Below are positions 18,386 through 27,239 of a stretch of DNA of 46,468 bases, piece after piece. Source of the DNA: Chloroflexota bacterium (GTDB taxonomy: Bacteria; Chloroflexota; Anaerolineae; UBA1429). The stretch spans positions 1 through 46,468 of the forward strand of contig JAIOAW010000020.1 of NCBI GenBank assembly GCA_019873625.1, given 5' to 3'. The first letter of the stretch is position 1, and each line of letters opens with the position of its first letter. A program made the position numbers and the translations under genes. The notes under the pieces are model-generated. The model saw only the letters and a list, made by a program, of their open reading frames with translations, ran no database searches and had not been told where the DNA came from.

Positions 18386-19555
18386 TTAGCCCTCGATGGC
18401 CGAGACGCCGTCTTCCGCTTGGCAGATATAGATTTCGGGCGCGATGCCGATGACCCGCTGATACTCCTCGCCAATGGCCTCGGCCACATCGAGCGCCGCC
18501 TCTTCAGCCACCAGGTTGATGGTGCACCCGCCGAAACCGGCCCCCGTCATCCGCGCGCCCCACACGCCGCCCTGCTTCCAGGCGGCCTCCACCATCACAT
18601 CCAACTCGCGGCAACTTACCTCGTAATCATCTCGCAGGCTGCGATGCGAGGCGTTCATCAACTCGCCCACGCGGCCCAGGTTTCCCTCTTTGAGGGCCGA
18701 GACGGCCTCTAGGGTGCGCGCATTCTCGGTAATGACGTGCCGGCAGCGTTTGAGCGTGATGGGGTCAAGCGAAGCGGCGCGCTCTTCCAAGAGGGAAGGC
18801 GTCGCATCGCGCAGGGCGCGCACGCCGAGGAGCGCCGCACCGCGCTCGCACTCCTGGCGGCGAGCGTTGTATTCCGAATCCACCAGGCCGCGTTTCTTGC
18901 GCGTATTGCAGATGACCAGGCTGCACCCCGAGGGGATGGGCACGAGGTCATACTCGAGGCTGCGGCAGTCAATGAGCAGGGCATGGCCCCGTTTGCCCAA
19001 CGAGATGATGTATTGATCCATAATGCCGCAGTTCATCCCCACGAACTGATTTTCGGCCTTTTGGCAGAGGAGCGCCCGCTGGACGCCATCCAAATCCAGG
19101 CCGCTTAACACCTGAAAGGCGTAGGCCGTAGCCACTTCTACCGCCGCCGAAGAACTCAGCCCGGAGGCGATGGGCACATCGCTCGTCAAAACGGCGTCCA
19201 TCCCCCGCAGGCGGTAGCCTGCCTCCTGCAAGGCCCAGGCCACGCCCCGGATATAGTTGCTCCAGCGGCTCTCTTGGCTGTAGATGATGTCATCGAGGCT
19301 GAAGGCGACGCCTTCGTCGAAATCGAGCGCATAGAGGCGCACCAGGCGATCGGCGCGCGGCGTGGCCCCGATGACCACATGGCGGTCAATGGCCACGGGG
19401 AGCACGAATCCCTCGTTGTAATCGGTATGTTCGCCGATGAGGTTCACGCGGCCGGGCGCGGCGGCCCAGAAGGAGGGCGCCCGGCCAAAGTGGCGCAGGG
19501 CCGCGCGTGCGGCGTTCTCTCGATGTTCGGCGAGGCTGACGGGCCTAGAGATCAT
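18386..19555 (-). CDS. galK: Galactokinase
   Basis: Phosphorylates galactose to galactose-1-phosphate (Leloir pathway), a GHMP kinase of 389 residues. The galactokinase signature GRVNLIGEHTDYNEG is at 35-49. The GHMP ATP motif is in DVPIASGLSSSAAVEVA, and the third motif is GAGFGGCTINLV near the C-terminus. ATG 19555 is preceded by GGGGAGGG; an in-frame TTG at 19576 lacks a ribosome site. It overlaps the end of the HAD gene by 11 bases, so it is the third gene of a SEC-C / HAD / galK operon. Confidence 0.96.
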   Translation of the reverse strand: MISRPVSLAEHRENAARAALRHFGRAPSFWAAAPGRVNLIGEHTDYNEGFVLPVAIDRHVVIGATPRADRLVRLYALDFDEGVAFSLDDIIYSQESRWSNYIRGVAWALQEAGYRLRGMDAVLTSDVPIASGLSSSAAVEVATAYAFQVLSGLDLDGVQRALLCQKAENQFVGMNCGIMDQYIISLGKRGHALLIDCRSLEYDLVPIPSGCSLVICNTRKKRGLVDSEYNARRQECERGAALLGVRALRDATPSLLEERAASLDPITLKRCRHVITENARTLEAVSALKEGNLGRVGELMNASHRSLRDDYEVSCRELDVMVEAAWKQGGVWGARMTGAGFGGCTINLVAEEAALDVAEAIGEEYQRVIGIAPEIYICQAEDGVSAIEG

Positions 19556-20270
19556 CCAACCCTCCCCTTTCGACAAGCGTCAGGAGATCTTGCAGGGTGC
19601 CCTGGGCATCGGGCGGGTCTTCTGTGGGGGAATCCCCGCGCCCACGGTTCACCCAAAAGGTTTTGATGCCCAGCCGTTTGGCCGCCAGGTCGGTGGGGCT
19701 ATCTCCCACCATCAGGCACTCGGCCGGCTCGCGGCCCAGGCGTTCGAGGATTTGCTGGAAGAAGGCGGGGTGCGGCTTGCTGCCCCGCATCTCCTCATAG
19801 CAGGCGATGAGGTCGAAATCGGCCGGGTCCACGCCCGCCCAATGGAGGCGTTCCACGATAGCGATTTTGGGCAGCAAAGGCTGGGTGGCCAGGGCAAGTT
19901 GCCTCCCTTGCCTTTTGAGGAAGCGCACCAGACGGCCAGCGACCGGGTCGGCCTGCGAGTAGCGCGCCAAACGCGGAAAATCCTCGCGGTAGAAGGCATC
20001 GAACGCGGCGCGCAAGGGCGCCGGGTCGCGCTTGACGAGGGAGAAAAAGACGCGCTCAAAGGCCGCAGCGTTCGTGGGGTCGGGGCCATCGGGAGACATC
20101 ATCGCTTGGGTGCCCGCCTGGAGCGCCGGCACGAATTCCTCCGGCGGGCAAAGGGGCGCCATCCGCGCCGCGAGGCCCTGGAAGTAGGCCGCCGAAAAGG
20201 CCTCCATATCGAGGAGGACCAGCGTGTCGTCGAGATCGAACCATACCGCCTTGATTTGTTCGCCCGTCAA
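19545..20270 (-). CDS. HAD-superfamily hydrolase
   Basis: A phosphatase-type HAD protein of about 241 residues. Motif I is WFDLDDTLV (nucleophile and acid Asp), motif II is around LALATQP, and motif IV is CLMVGDSPTDLAAKRLG. The insert between motif I and II is a helical cap. A TTG at 20270 is chosen because GGAGG lies 8 bases before it. The upstream ATG at 20285 contains that site and has no ribosome site of its own, but it cannot be excluded (246 residues). With galK directly behind it, a sugar phosphate substrate is plausible. Confidence 0.85.
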   Translation of the reverse strand: MTGEQIKAVWFDLDDTLVLLDMEAFSAAYFQGLAARMAPLCPPEEFVPALQAGTQAMMSPDGPDPTNAAAFERVFFSLVKRDPAPLRAAFDAFYREDFPRLARYSQADPVAGRLVRFLKRQGRQLALATQPLLPKIAIVERLHWAGVDPADFDLIACYEEMRGSKPHPAFFQQILERLGREPAECLMVGDSPTDLAAKRLGIKTFWVNRGRGDSPTEDPPDAQGTLQDLLTLVERGGLDDL

Positions 20271-20309
20271 GGCCCAAACCTCCATCGTAAAGGTATCCGG
20301 CTGCTTCGG

Positions 20310-21290
20310 CTAGACGTCTCGGCCAGGGATGAGGATACGGGGCTTGGCTGGCTCGGCAGGGGCGGGCGATCTTTCCTCCGGCGTGGCCGTGCCGGGCAAA
20401 ATGAGGCCCGAGGCCGTGCGCGGCAAGTCGCGCGGCGCCTCCCTCGTGGCCAATTCCCGCCGCTGGGCCTCTTCGGCCTGGCGGGTCGCCTCGCGCAGGC
20501 GATCTCGAAAGCGCGCCGGGTCATGATACGGCGTGCCCGGGCCGATATAGACGCGCAAGGGTTCGGCGCGCGGCGAGAGGAGAAAGGCGTTCACGAGGTG
20601 GCCATTTTCCCGCAGGAACTCGTCGAGCGTCGCGCCAGGGTGTTCATCTCGGTAAAAGGCGTAGGCGTTGCGCACATAGGCCACCAGGGGTTCTTCAAAG
20701 GGGCGCGGCAGGAGCATGGTCATCCGCGAGAGGCGATATTCGCCCTGGAAGGTGAACAGGCGCCCCACCAACAAATCCCCCTCGCGGGCATTGCGCGCAA
20801 GCATAGCATCCACCACCGTAAGCGGCTGATCGCGCAAGAGATCATAGGCCTCCAACCGCCCCGCCGAGCGCCGTTCCACCCGCAAGATGGCCAAGGCCGA
20901 ATTCGCCCAGGCCCGCAGCACCTCAAGGACTTCGGGCGCATAGTCGCGCGTCTCGTTCTCGATAAAGAGATCTATCACATGGCGGCGGCCTTCTCCCACG
21001 TGGGCGTCGTGGAGGAACCATTCGATGGTACGCCGCATATCTTCGGCGTCCTCATCGGTTACTGCCCGAAAGTCATACCGCCCGCCCCAATACACCTCAA
21101 AGGCCTGAACCAGATCATTTTGGAATTGCGGCCCTTGGGCATAGCGGTACAGCGCGGTGAGGAGCGCCGCTTCGGCCACCGTCAGGTTGGCCTCCCGCGA
21201 GGCGGCGATTTGATCTTGGCGCATACAACAATTCTTGTATTTCTTGCCGCTCCCGCAGGGGCAAGGATCATTGCGATTGGCTCTGAGCAT
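20310..21290 (-). CDS. SEC-C zinc-motif protein
   Basis: A 326-residue protein with an N-terminal SEC-C motif, NDPCPCGSGKKYKNCC (Cys10, Cys12, Cys21, Cys22), the zinc hook also found at the SecA C-terminus. The rest (about 30-270) is a helical domain without a clear family match, and the last 60 residues are Arg/Glu- and Pro-rich. The role is unknown; the motif suggests binding to protein or nucleic acid. GGAGG precedes the ATG by 10 bases, and a promoter lies upstream. It is the first gene of the operon with the HAD hydrolase and galK. Confidence 0.82.
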   Translation of the reverse strand: MLRANRNDPCPCGSGKKYKNCCMRQDQIAASREANLTVAEAALLTALYRYAQGPQFQNDLVQAFEVYWGGRYDFRAVTDEDAEDMRRTIEWFLHDAHVGEGRRHVIDLFIENETRDYAPEVLEVLRAWANSALAILRVERRSAGRLEAYDLLRDQPLTVVDAMLARNAREGDLLVGRLFTFQGEYRLSRMTMLLPRPFEEPLVAYVRNAYAFYRDEHPGATLDEFLRENGHLVNAFLLSPRAEPLRVYIGPGTPYHDPARFRDRLREATRQAEEAQRRELATREAPRDLPRTASGLILPGTATPEERSPAPAEPAKPRILIPGRDV

Positions 21291-21328
21291 AAAAAGAACG
21301 CCTCCAAACGTGGCTTACAGGCGGGCCA

Positions 21329-21358
21329 AGTCTAGCACGAGGGGGGACGAGCCGTCAA
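21329..21358 (-). promoter_or_regulatory. Promoter TTGACG - 18 bp - TAGACT for the SEC-C operon
   Basis: On the minus strand, TTGACG (21353-21358), an 18-bp spacer and TAGACT (21329-21334), between the end of ileS and the SEC-C gene. Confidence 0.65.
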
Positions 21359-21383
21359 ACGGCCCATCCCCCCTTGGGGCATC

Positions 21384-24300
21384 TCATCGCCTCACGGCGA
21401 GCCGCGCCTTGGCGCCGCCGAGGTTGGCCTCGGTCTCGGCATCCCAAGGGGCGCCGTCATCCTCGGTGAGGAGGGTGGAGCAGAGCGTCTCTTGGCGGAA
21501 GTAATCACCAAACCGTTCGAGCGCCGCGCGGACCTTTTCATCCAACCCAAAGGCCCCCACGGTGATGCGGTCATCGAGGGCGTAATCGGCCTCTTTGCGC
21601 AGGGTCTGCACGTGGCGCACCAGGTCTCGCACCAGGCCCTCGGCGATCAACTCCTTGGTAAGGGTCGCGTCAATCGCCACGGTGATGCCGCGATCCGAGG
21701 CGAGCGCCAGCCCGCTGGCCGGCTCGGCGTGGATGATGACCTCTTCCGGGGCGAGTTCCACCGTCTCCCCGGCCACGTGGAGCGTCAAACTCTGGCCCGC
21801 ACGCAGGGTGCGCACGGCGGGGCCGGGGTCCAGCGCGGCTAGCGCCGCCCGCACCTGCGGGTAGAGCCGCCCCAAACGCGGCCCAAGGAGGCGCCCCTCG
21901 CCCGCCAACCGATAGGTTACGAGCCGTCCCTCCTCCTCGACGAACTCGATGGCCTTGACGTTCAGTTCGTCGCGCACGATCTCCAAGAGTTCGGGCGAAA
22001 GGTCCCCGCGCGCATTTTCGACATAGACTAGGGCCTTGGCGAGCGGCTGGCGCACCTTGATGTTCACGCTGTTGCGCGCCCCCAGGCCCAGGCTGGCGAT
22101 GCGCCGCGCCAAGGCCATTTGCCCCAAGATGGCCTCATCCACGCGATCCATCTCTGCCACGGGCCAATCCGTATGGTGCACGCTCTCGTAAGCCCTCGGC
22201 TGAACGGCGCGGACGAGATTCTGATACATCACCTCGGTGATGAACGGCGTGAACGGCGCGAGGAGCCGGATCATCCGCACGAGGACGTAGTAAAGCGTGG
22301 CATAGGCCGTGCGCTTATCCTCGTCGCGCTCGCTCTTCCAAAAGCGGCGGCGGTTGCGCCGCACATACCAGTCGGTGAGGTCATCGAGCAGTTCCTGGAG
22401 CGCTTGGCTCGCACCGGCCGGGTCCGATTCCTCCAAGCAGGCGGTCACGCGGCCAGTTACCGCGTTCACCCGCGCGATGATCCAGCGATCCATCAAATGG
22501 TCGCTCGCGGGCGCGGCACCCTCCGGGTTGGCCGGGTCGAACCCCTCCGCCGAGGGTTCCCAGCCATCCAACCGCGCGTAACTCACGAAAAAGTTGTACA
22601 CATTCCACAAGGGGATGAGGAACTGCCGGCGCACCTCATCGGCGCGGTTGTAACCGAAGAGGAGGTTATTCTCCGGTTTTTGGAGGGCATAGAGCCAACG
22701 CATCACATCCACGCCCATACGGTCGGCCGCCTCGTTGAACTCGATCATATTCCCCGAGGATTTGTGCATCGGCGAGCCATCTTCGGCCAGGAGCGTGGCG
22801 TAAGAAAAGTTCTCGAGGAAGGGCGGCGTCCCCTCCAAGACGGTGGCCATAGCGAGCAGGCTGTAAAACCAGTTGCGGAATTGCCCCGGAAACGATTCGC
22901 TGATCCAGTGGGCCGGGTACCACTGCCGCCAATACTCGCGGTTGGTGCGATATTGGAGCGTGCTAAAGGGGACGATCCCCGCATCGAGCCAGGGGTTGCC
23001 CACATCGGGCACGCGGCGCATACGCGCCCCGCACTGGGGGCACTCGATCTCGATGGCATCCACATAGGGCCGGTGGGGGGTGTGCCGATCGAGCACGTCC
23101 AAGCCCGCCACGGCGCGCTGGGCGAGTTCCACCTCATCGCCGATGACCTCGAAATGGTGGCACGCGGTGCATTCCCAAATGGGCAGGGCCAGGCCCCAGT
23201 AGCGCTTTTTGGAGATCATCCAATCGTGCATATTGCGCAGCCAATCTAACTCGCGCTCCAGCCCAAAAGCGGGAATCCACTTGATCTGCCGCGTTACGTC
23301 CATAATCTTGTAACGCAGTTCATCCATACGGATGAACCACTCGTCCACCAGGCGGAAGACGAGTTCCGTCTTGCAGCGCCAGCAGACGGGGTAGCGGTGG
23401 GTGTAATCGCGCACATGATACAGGAGGCCGCGCCGGCGCAGGTCCTCAAAGATTTCCGGCGCCACCTCGGAGACGTGCTTGCCCGTCAGCCAGCCAAACC
23501 CCTCGACGAAATAGCCCTCGTCATCCAGCGGGGCCACGAGCGGCAGGTGATGCTCTTTGCCCAGTTGAAAGTCCTCAGCGCCGCAGCCCGGCGCGATGTG
23601 CACGATGCCCGTGCCCTCTTCCTCGCCCACGGCCTCCCAGGCGATGATGCGATGGGCCTGCGCAGCGCTTTGGGCAACGCCCTGCACCAAGTCGCGCAGT
23701 TCCGTCAGCCCGCCTGGGGTTTGCGCTGCCTCCAAGTAGTCAAAGGGGCCGTCGTACGTCCAGCCCACCATCTGGGCGCCGGCAAGTTCCTCGAGGATGG
23801 TGTACTCGCCGCGCAGCATATGGAGCGTCCCCTTGGAGAGGTAGAGCACCTCGTTGCCGTTTTTGACCTTCACGTAGGTAAGGTCCGGCCCGACGGCGGC
23901 GGCCACGTTGGAGGTCAAGGTCCAGGGGGTGGTCGTCCACACCAAGAGCGATTCGCCCGGCCGATTGCGCAGGGGGAAGCGCAACGTCACGGCGGGGTGC
24001 GTCAACTCTTGGTAGCCATCGGTCACGATCTCATGCTGGCTGATGCCCGTGGCGCAGCGCGGGCACCAGGGCATCACATCGGCCCCACGGTAGAGCCAGC
24101 CGTTCTGCCAACACTTTTTGAGGAACGTCCAGATCATATAGTTGTTCTCGTTGGAGAACGTAAAGTAACTACCGCCCAACTCGGGCAGGCCCAATCGCCC
24201 TACGATCTGTTCGACCGTATCGGTGATCGGGCCAAACGGCCCCTGCACCGTGATGACCTGCGAGGGATCCTCCACGAGTTTATCGGCCAACCAGCGCAGG

Positions 24301-24749
24301 TGATCGGGGTCGTTCCACTCCATCCAATAGCCGAGGCGGATGGATTGCTCCGTCTGAATGGCGGCGCAGCGCAACACGCGCTCTTTGCAGCGCAGGACGA
24401 ACGGCGCAACGCCGTAGGTTTCGATATCCCGCTTGGAGCGGAACCCCAGGGCCTTTTCTACCTCCACCTCGACCCACAGGCCCTGGCAGTCAAAGCCGTT
24501 TTGGTAGCGCAATTCGCGGCCGCGCATCGTCCAAAAGCGCTGAAAGAGGTCTTTGTAGGTGCGCCCCCAGCCGTGGTGCACGCCCATCGGGTTGTTCGCC
24601 GTGATGGGGCCATCAATGAACGACCAGCGCGGCTGGCCCTTGTGCAGGGCGCGCATCTTCTCAAAGGCGTTGGATTCCTTCCAAAAGCGCAGCACCTCAT
24701 GCTCTTGGGCGATGAAATCCACTTTGGTCGGTACAGGTTGAAAGGGCAT
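21384..24749 (-). CDS. ileS: Isoleucine--tRNA ligase with altered HIGH motif (GVHH)
   Basis: A class I synthetase of 1,121 residues. By spacing to the following Lys-Asp pair, the HIGH site is Gly56-Val57-His58-His59 (NNPMGVHHGWGRTYKD). That is a GxHH order instead of HxGH. The KMSKS region is PMHKSSGN, with Met661 and Lys663, so only the second Lys is kept. Editing-domain residues (LLVWTTTPWTLTSNVA), WCPRC and CWRC zinc-type pairs and the WMISKKRYWG segment are normal for IleRS. ATG 24749 has AGGAGG upstream and follows a T-box terminator with an ATC specifier, which supports the Ile assignment. Altered HxGH motifs are known in some IleRS2 enzymes and have been linked to mupirocin resistance. 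Confidence 0.95.
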   Translation of the reverse strand: MPFQPVPTKVDFIAQEHEVLRFWKESNAFEKMRALHKGQPRWSFIDGPITANNPMGVHHGWGRTYKDLFQRFWTMRGRELRYQNGFDCQGLWVEVEVEKALGFRSKRDIETYGVAPFVLRCKERVLRCAAIQTEQSIRLGYWMEWNDPDHLRWLADKLVEDPSQVITVQGPFGPITDTVEQIVGRLGLPELGGSYFTFSNENNYMIWTFLKKCWQNGWLYRGADVMPWCPRCATGISQHEIVTDGYQELTHPAVTLRFPLRNRPGESLLVWTTTPWTLTSNVAAAVGPDLTYVKVKNGNEVLYLSKGTLHMLRGEYTILEELAGAQMVGWTYDGPFDYLEAAQTPGGLTELRDLVQGVAQSAAQAHRIIAWEAVGEEEGTGIVHIAPGCGAEDFQLGKEHHLPLVAPLDDEGYFVEGFGWLTGKHVSEVAPEIFEDLRRRGLLYHVRDYTHRYPVCWRCKTELVFRLVDEWFIRMDELRYKIMDVTRQIKWIPAFGLERELDWLRNMHDWMISKKRYWGLALPIWECTACHHFEVIGDEVELAQRAVAGLDVLDRHTPHRPYVDAIEIECPQCGARMRRVPDVGNPWLDAGIVPFSTLQYRTNREYWRQWYPAHWISESFPGQFRNWFYSLLAMATVLEGTPPFLENFSYATLLAEDGSPMHKSSGNMIEFNEAADRMGVDVMRWLYALQKPENNLLFGYNRADEVRRQFLIPLWNVYNFFVSYARLDGWEPSAEGFDPANPEGAAPASDHLMDRWIIARVNAVTGRVTACLEESDPAGASQALQELLDDLTDWYVRRNRRRFWKSERDEDKRTAYATLYYVLVRMIRLLAPFTPFITEVMYQNLVRAVQPRAYESVHHTDWPVAEMDRVDEAILGQMALARRIASLGLGARNSVNIKVRQPLAKALVYVENARGDLSPELLEIVRDELNVKAIEFVEEEGRLVTYRLAGEGRLLGPRLGRLYPQVRAALAALDPGPAVRTLRAGQSLTLHVAGETVELAPEEVIIHAEPASGLALASDRGITVAIDATLTKELIAEGLVRDLVRHVQTLRKEADYALDDRITVGAFGLDEKVRAALERFGDYFRQETLCSTLLTEDDGAPWDAETEANLGGAKARLAVRR

Positions 24750-24775
24750 CGGTTCCTCCTCACAGCAAGGCATAC

Positions 24776-24805
24776 AAAAAGCCCTCGCCCACTCGGGACG
24801 AGGGC
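24776..24805 (-). terminator. T-box terminator of ileS
   Basis: On the minus strand, a 10-bp stem with one bulge (24781-24805) is followed by five T (24776-24780). It is the attenuator at the end of the leader. Confidence 0.85.
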
Positions 24806-25070
24806 CATTGCGTTTCGGCTCCCGCGGTACCACCCCAGTTGGCGCCGGAAGGCGCCCACTCGTTCGCTGACGGGGCCATTCGGAGGCCCGATCAGCGCGC
24901 CCCGCTAACGGGGGGCGAACCCGGGCAAGCCTACTAGGCGCTTATGCCGTTGGGTTGCCGGCTCGGGAGGGATTTTCGACTGAGGGCGCGGACCTGGCTC
25001 GCACCTTGCCCAGGCTCTCTGGCCGCTGGCCCAGCAGCCTACTCGTCTCCGTCATCGCCTTTCGAGATTG
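24776..25070 (-). ncRNA. T-box leader of ileS, specifier ATC (Ile)
   Basis: On the minus strand, the T-box core GGTGGTACCGCGG lies near 24821-24833. Its TGGT (24829-24832) fits a tRNA ending ACCA. The specifier is ATC, the complement of 24971-24973, in the context GTCGAAAATCCCTCC. It aligns in position with GTC in the valS leader. Terminator at 24776-24805. A full leader of about 300 bases precedes the ileS start; no protein gene fits in 24750-25119. Confidence 0.92.
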
Positions 25071-25076
25071 TTAAAT

Positions 25077-25104
25077 ACTATACCACAAGGGCAACGGGGC
25101 ACAA
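25077..25104 (-). promoter_or_regulatory. ileS promoter TTGTGC - 16 bp - TATAGT
   Basis: On the minus strand, TTGTGC (25099-25104), a 16-bp spacer and TATAGT (25077-25082), at the 5' edge of the T-box leader in a local AT-rich stretch. Confidence 0.65.
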
Positions 25105-25119
25105 AATGGGGGCGGCGAC

Positions 25120-25959
25120 TTATCCAAACCTCCCCGTGATGTACTCTTCTGTTCGCCGGTCTTTGGGGTTGGTAAAGACTTCGTCGGTCGGCCCATACTC
25201 CACGAGATAGCCCGCCCGATCCTCATCCATCATCAAAAAGGCCGTATAGTCGGAAACGCGCGCCGCCTGCTGCATATTATGCGTGACGATGATGATGGTA
25301 TAGTTTTTCACCAACTCGTGCATCAGGTCCTCGATTTTGAGCGTGGCGATGGGGTCCAAGGCGGAGGCCGGCTCGTCCATCAAAATGATCTCCGGCCTAA
25401 TCGCAATGGCACGGGCGATGCATAGGCGCTGTTGTTGGCCGCCGGAAAGCGCCAAGGCGCTCTGGCGGAGTTTGTCTTTCACCTCGTCCCACAAGGCGGC
25501 CTGCCTTAGCGACTGTTCTACGAGGTCATCCATATTCCCTCGGAAGCCGTTGATACGCGCTGCCCAAGCGATGTTGTCATAGACGCTTTTGGGGAAGGGA
25601 TTGGGTTTTTGAAACACCATCCCGATCCGCCGCCGCACTTCCACGGGATCCACGCCCGGCGCATAGATGTTGCACCCCTCAAAAATGACCTCTCCCTCGG
25701 TTCGGCTACCGGGGATGAGATCGTTCATACGGTTCAGGGCGCGCAAAAAAGTGCTCTTGCCGCAACCCGAAGGGCCGATGAGGGCAGTGATCTTTTGGCG
25801 CTGGATTTTGAGCGATACGTCTTTTACTGCGCGAAACGCGCCATAATACACGCTGAGTTGACGCGCCTCCAGGGCGCAGTCGCTCTCACACCGCGCGGCA
25901 GCGAGCGCTTGGACAGGAGCGAGCCTCGCTGTTGCGGTGAGCACATGGATTGCGGTCAT
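25120..25959 (-). CDS. pstB: Phosphate ABC transporter ATP-binding protein
   Basis: The ATPase of the high-affinity phosphate importer. It has 279 residues, about 25 more than usual, because of an N-terminal extension (residues 1-28) before the ABC domain. Walker A is GPSGCGKST at 62-70, the signature is LSGGQQQRL, Walker B is [11 protein letters not shown], and the H-loop is [11 protein letters not shown] 25959 follows AGGAGGG and overlaps the pstA stop by 4 bases (ATGA). It is the last gene of the operon; a phoU gene, often next, is absent, and the T-box promoter of ileS follows. Confidence 0.97.
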   Translation of the reverse strand: MTAIHVLTATARLAPVQALAAARCESDCALEARQLSVYYGAFRAVKDVSLKIQRQKITALIGPSGCGKSTFLRALNRMNDLIPGSRTEGEVIFEGCNIYAPGVDPVEVRRRIGMVFQKPNPFPKSVYDNIAWAARINGFRGNMDDLVEQSLRQAALWDEVKDKLRQSALALSGGQQQRLCIARAIAIRPEIILMDEPASALDPIATLKIEDLMHELVKNYTIIIVTHNMQQAARVSDYTAFLMMDEDRAGYLVEYGPTDEVFTNPKDRRTEEYITGRFG

Positions 25960-27239
25960 CCTTCCCTCCTTTTGCTGCGATAACGGTTGCGCAGGATGAT
26001 GGCCACGGCGTTGAACGCTAAAAGCAAGACGAGTAGCACGATGATCGCGGCTGCTGCAAGGTTGCGGAAAAGGTCTTGAGGGCGTGCCGTCCATTGGTAG
26101 ATTTGTATTGGCAAACTAGTGAATTTGGAAAACGGCCCCGTGGGGTCATGGGCGATGAACGTCGAGGCCCCTACCACCACGAGAGGGGCGGTTTCGCCCA
26201 TCGCGCGAGACATAGCGAAAATCGTGCCCGTGAGGATGCCCGGCAACGCGCTGGGCAACACGTGGTGCCAGATCGTCTGCCAGTGGGTAGCCCCCACGGC
26301 ATAACTTGCCTCGCGCAGTGAGCGCGGCACAGCGCGGATGGCCTCTTGGGCATTGATGATGATGAGCGGGAGGATGAGGAGAGCCAGCGTCAACGAGGCC
26401 GAAATAACGGTGCGGCCGTTGGCGGTGGTGGGGTCACTCAACCCAAAGATCGCGCCGCTCGTGACGGGTTCCAACCCCCGCACAAAGATCGCTAACCCCA
26501 ACATACCATAGATAATCGAAGGCACCCCTGCCAGATTGTTGATGTTCGTCTGGATGAGGCGATTCAGGGGATTATCCGCCGCATATTCTTCGAGATAGAT
26601 GGCCGCCCCTACGCCCACCGGAAAGGCCACGAGGATGGTCAGCCCTACGATCCAGAGGGAACCAAGCATCGCCGTGCGCACCCCGGCCTTGGCAGGGTTG
26701 GCGGATTGGGGGGCGCGCAAGAATTGGGGGTTGATCCAGGCGCGGAATTGGAGCCTAGCGCCTGGGAATGTTTCCACGACTTCTTGATGAATAGCCGAGC
26801 GCCGCAAAAGGGAATCGGCCAGAGGCCAACTACGGAGGATTTCCGGGTTGATGACGCGCTCTTCGACGAGTTGATAGACGTCTTCACGGCTGCGCACCGA
26901 GAAGGGCTTTTCGCTTTCCAAGCGCCGCATCACCCCTTTGGAGATATAGGCCTCCAGAATGGTGATCAACTGCTCTTTAGAGAGTTCCTCGAGGGGCGTG
27001 CCCTCTATGGCAAGCGCCTCCGGCTCGACTTGGTTCCGAACCGCAACCCAACCGAAAGATTGGTTGATGATGTTATATAATAGCGCCGTCAAAGCGAGGA
27101 TGCTGACCAACGTCGCCGCCTGAAAGATCGTCAGCCAAAGCGTACCCTTCTTGTGGCGGGCGGCCATATGGCTGCGAAAGGAATCGCCTTCTGGCAGGTA
27201 ACGGACGGTGGGCGCTGAGGGTGCCGAAAGGGTGTTCAT
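25956..27239 (-). CDS. pstA: Phosphate ABC transporter permease, with long outer insert
   Basis: Membrane subunit of the Pst importer. The protein has 427 residues against about 280-300 in common PstA. The extra length is a segment of about 130 residues between the first membrane helix (about 38-60) and the second (about 190), predicted to lie outside the membrane ([19 protein letters not shown] and following). The core has the permease signature [20 protein letters not shown] and about five further membrane helices. ATG 27239 has GGGAGGTG upstream and overlaps the pstC stop (ATGA). Confidence 0.95.
   Translation of the reverse strand: MNTLSAPSAPTVRYLPEGDSFRSHMAARHKKGTLWLTIFQAATLVSILALTALLYNIINQSFGWVAVRNQVEPEALAIEGTPLEELSKEQLITILEAYISKGVMRRLESEKPFSVRSREDVYQLVEERVINPEILRSWPLADSLLRRSAIHQEVVETFPGARLQFRAWINPQFLRAPQSANPAKAGVRTAMLGSLWIVGLTILVAFPVGVGAAIYLEEYAADNPLNRLIQTNINNLAGVPSIIYGMLGLAIFVRGLEPVTSGAIFGLSDPTTANGRTVISASLTLALLILPLIIINAQEAIRAVPRSLREASYAVGATHWQTIWHHVLPSALPGILTGTIFAMSRAMGETAPLVVVGASTFIAHDPTGPFSKFTSLPIQIYQWTARPQDLFRNLAAAAIIVLLVLLLAFNAVAIILRNRYRSKRREG

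Noticed and set aside
19437-21335. Long + strand open frame of over 600 codons antisense to galK, HAD and SEC-C genes
   Set aside because: The opposite strand holds three proteins with clear motifs and ribosome sites. Long antisense frames are common in GC-rich DNA, and this one shows no recognisable domain.
23397-24908. Long + strand frame antisense to ileS that also crosses its T-box
   Set aside because: It runs through the leader RNA and the IleRS motifs, and has no recognisable domain.
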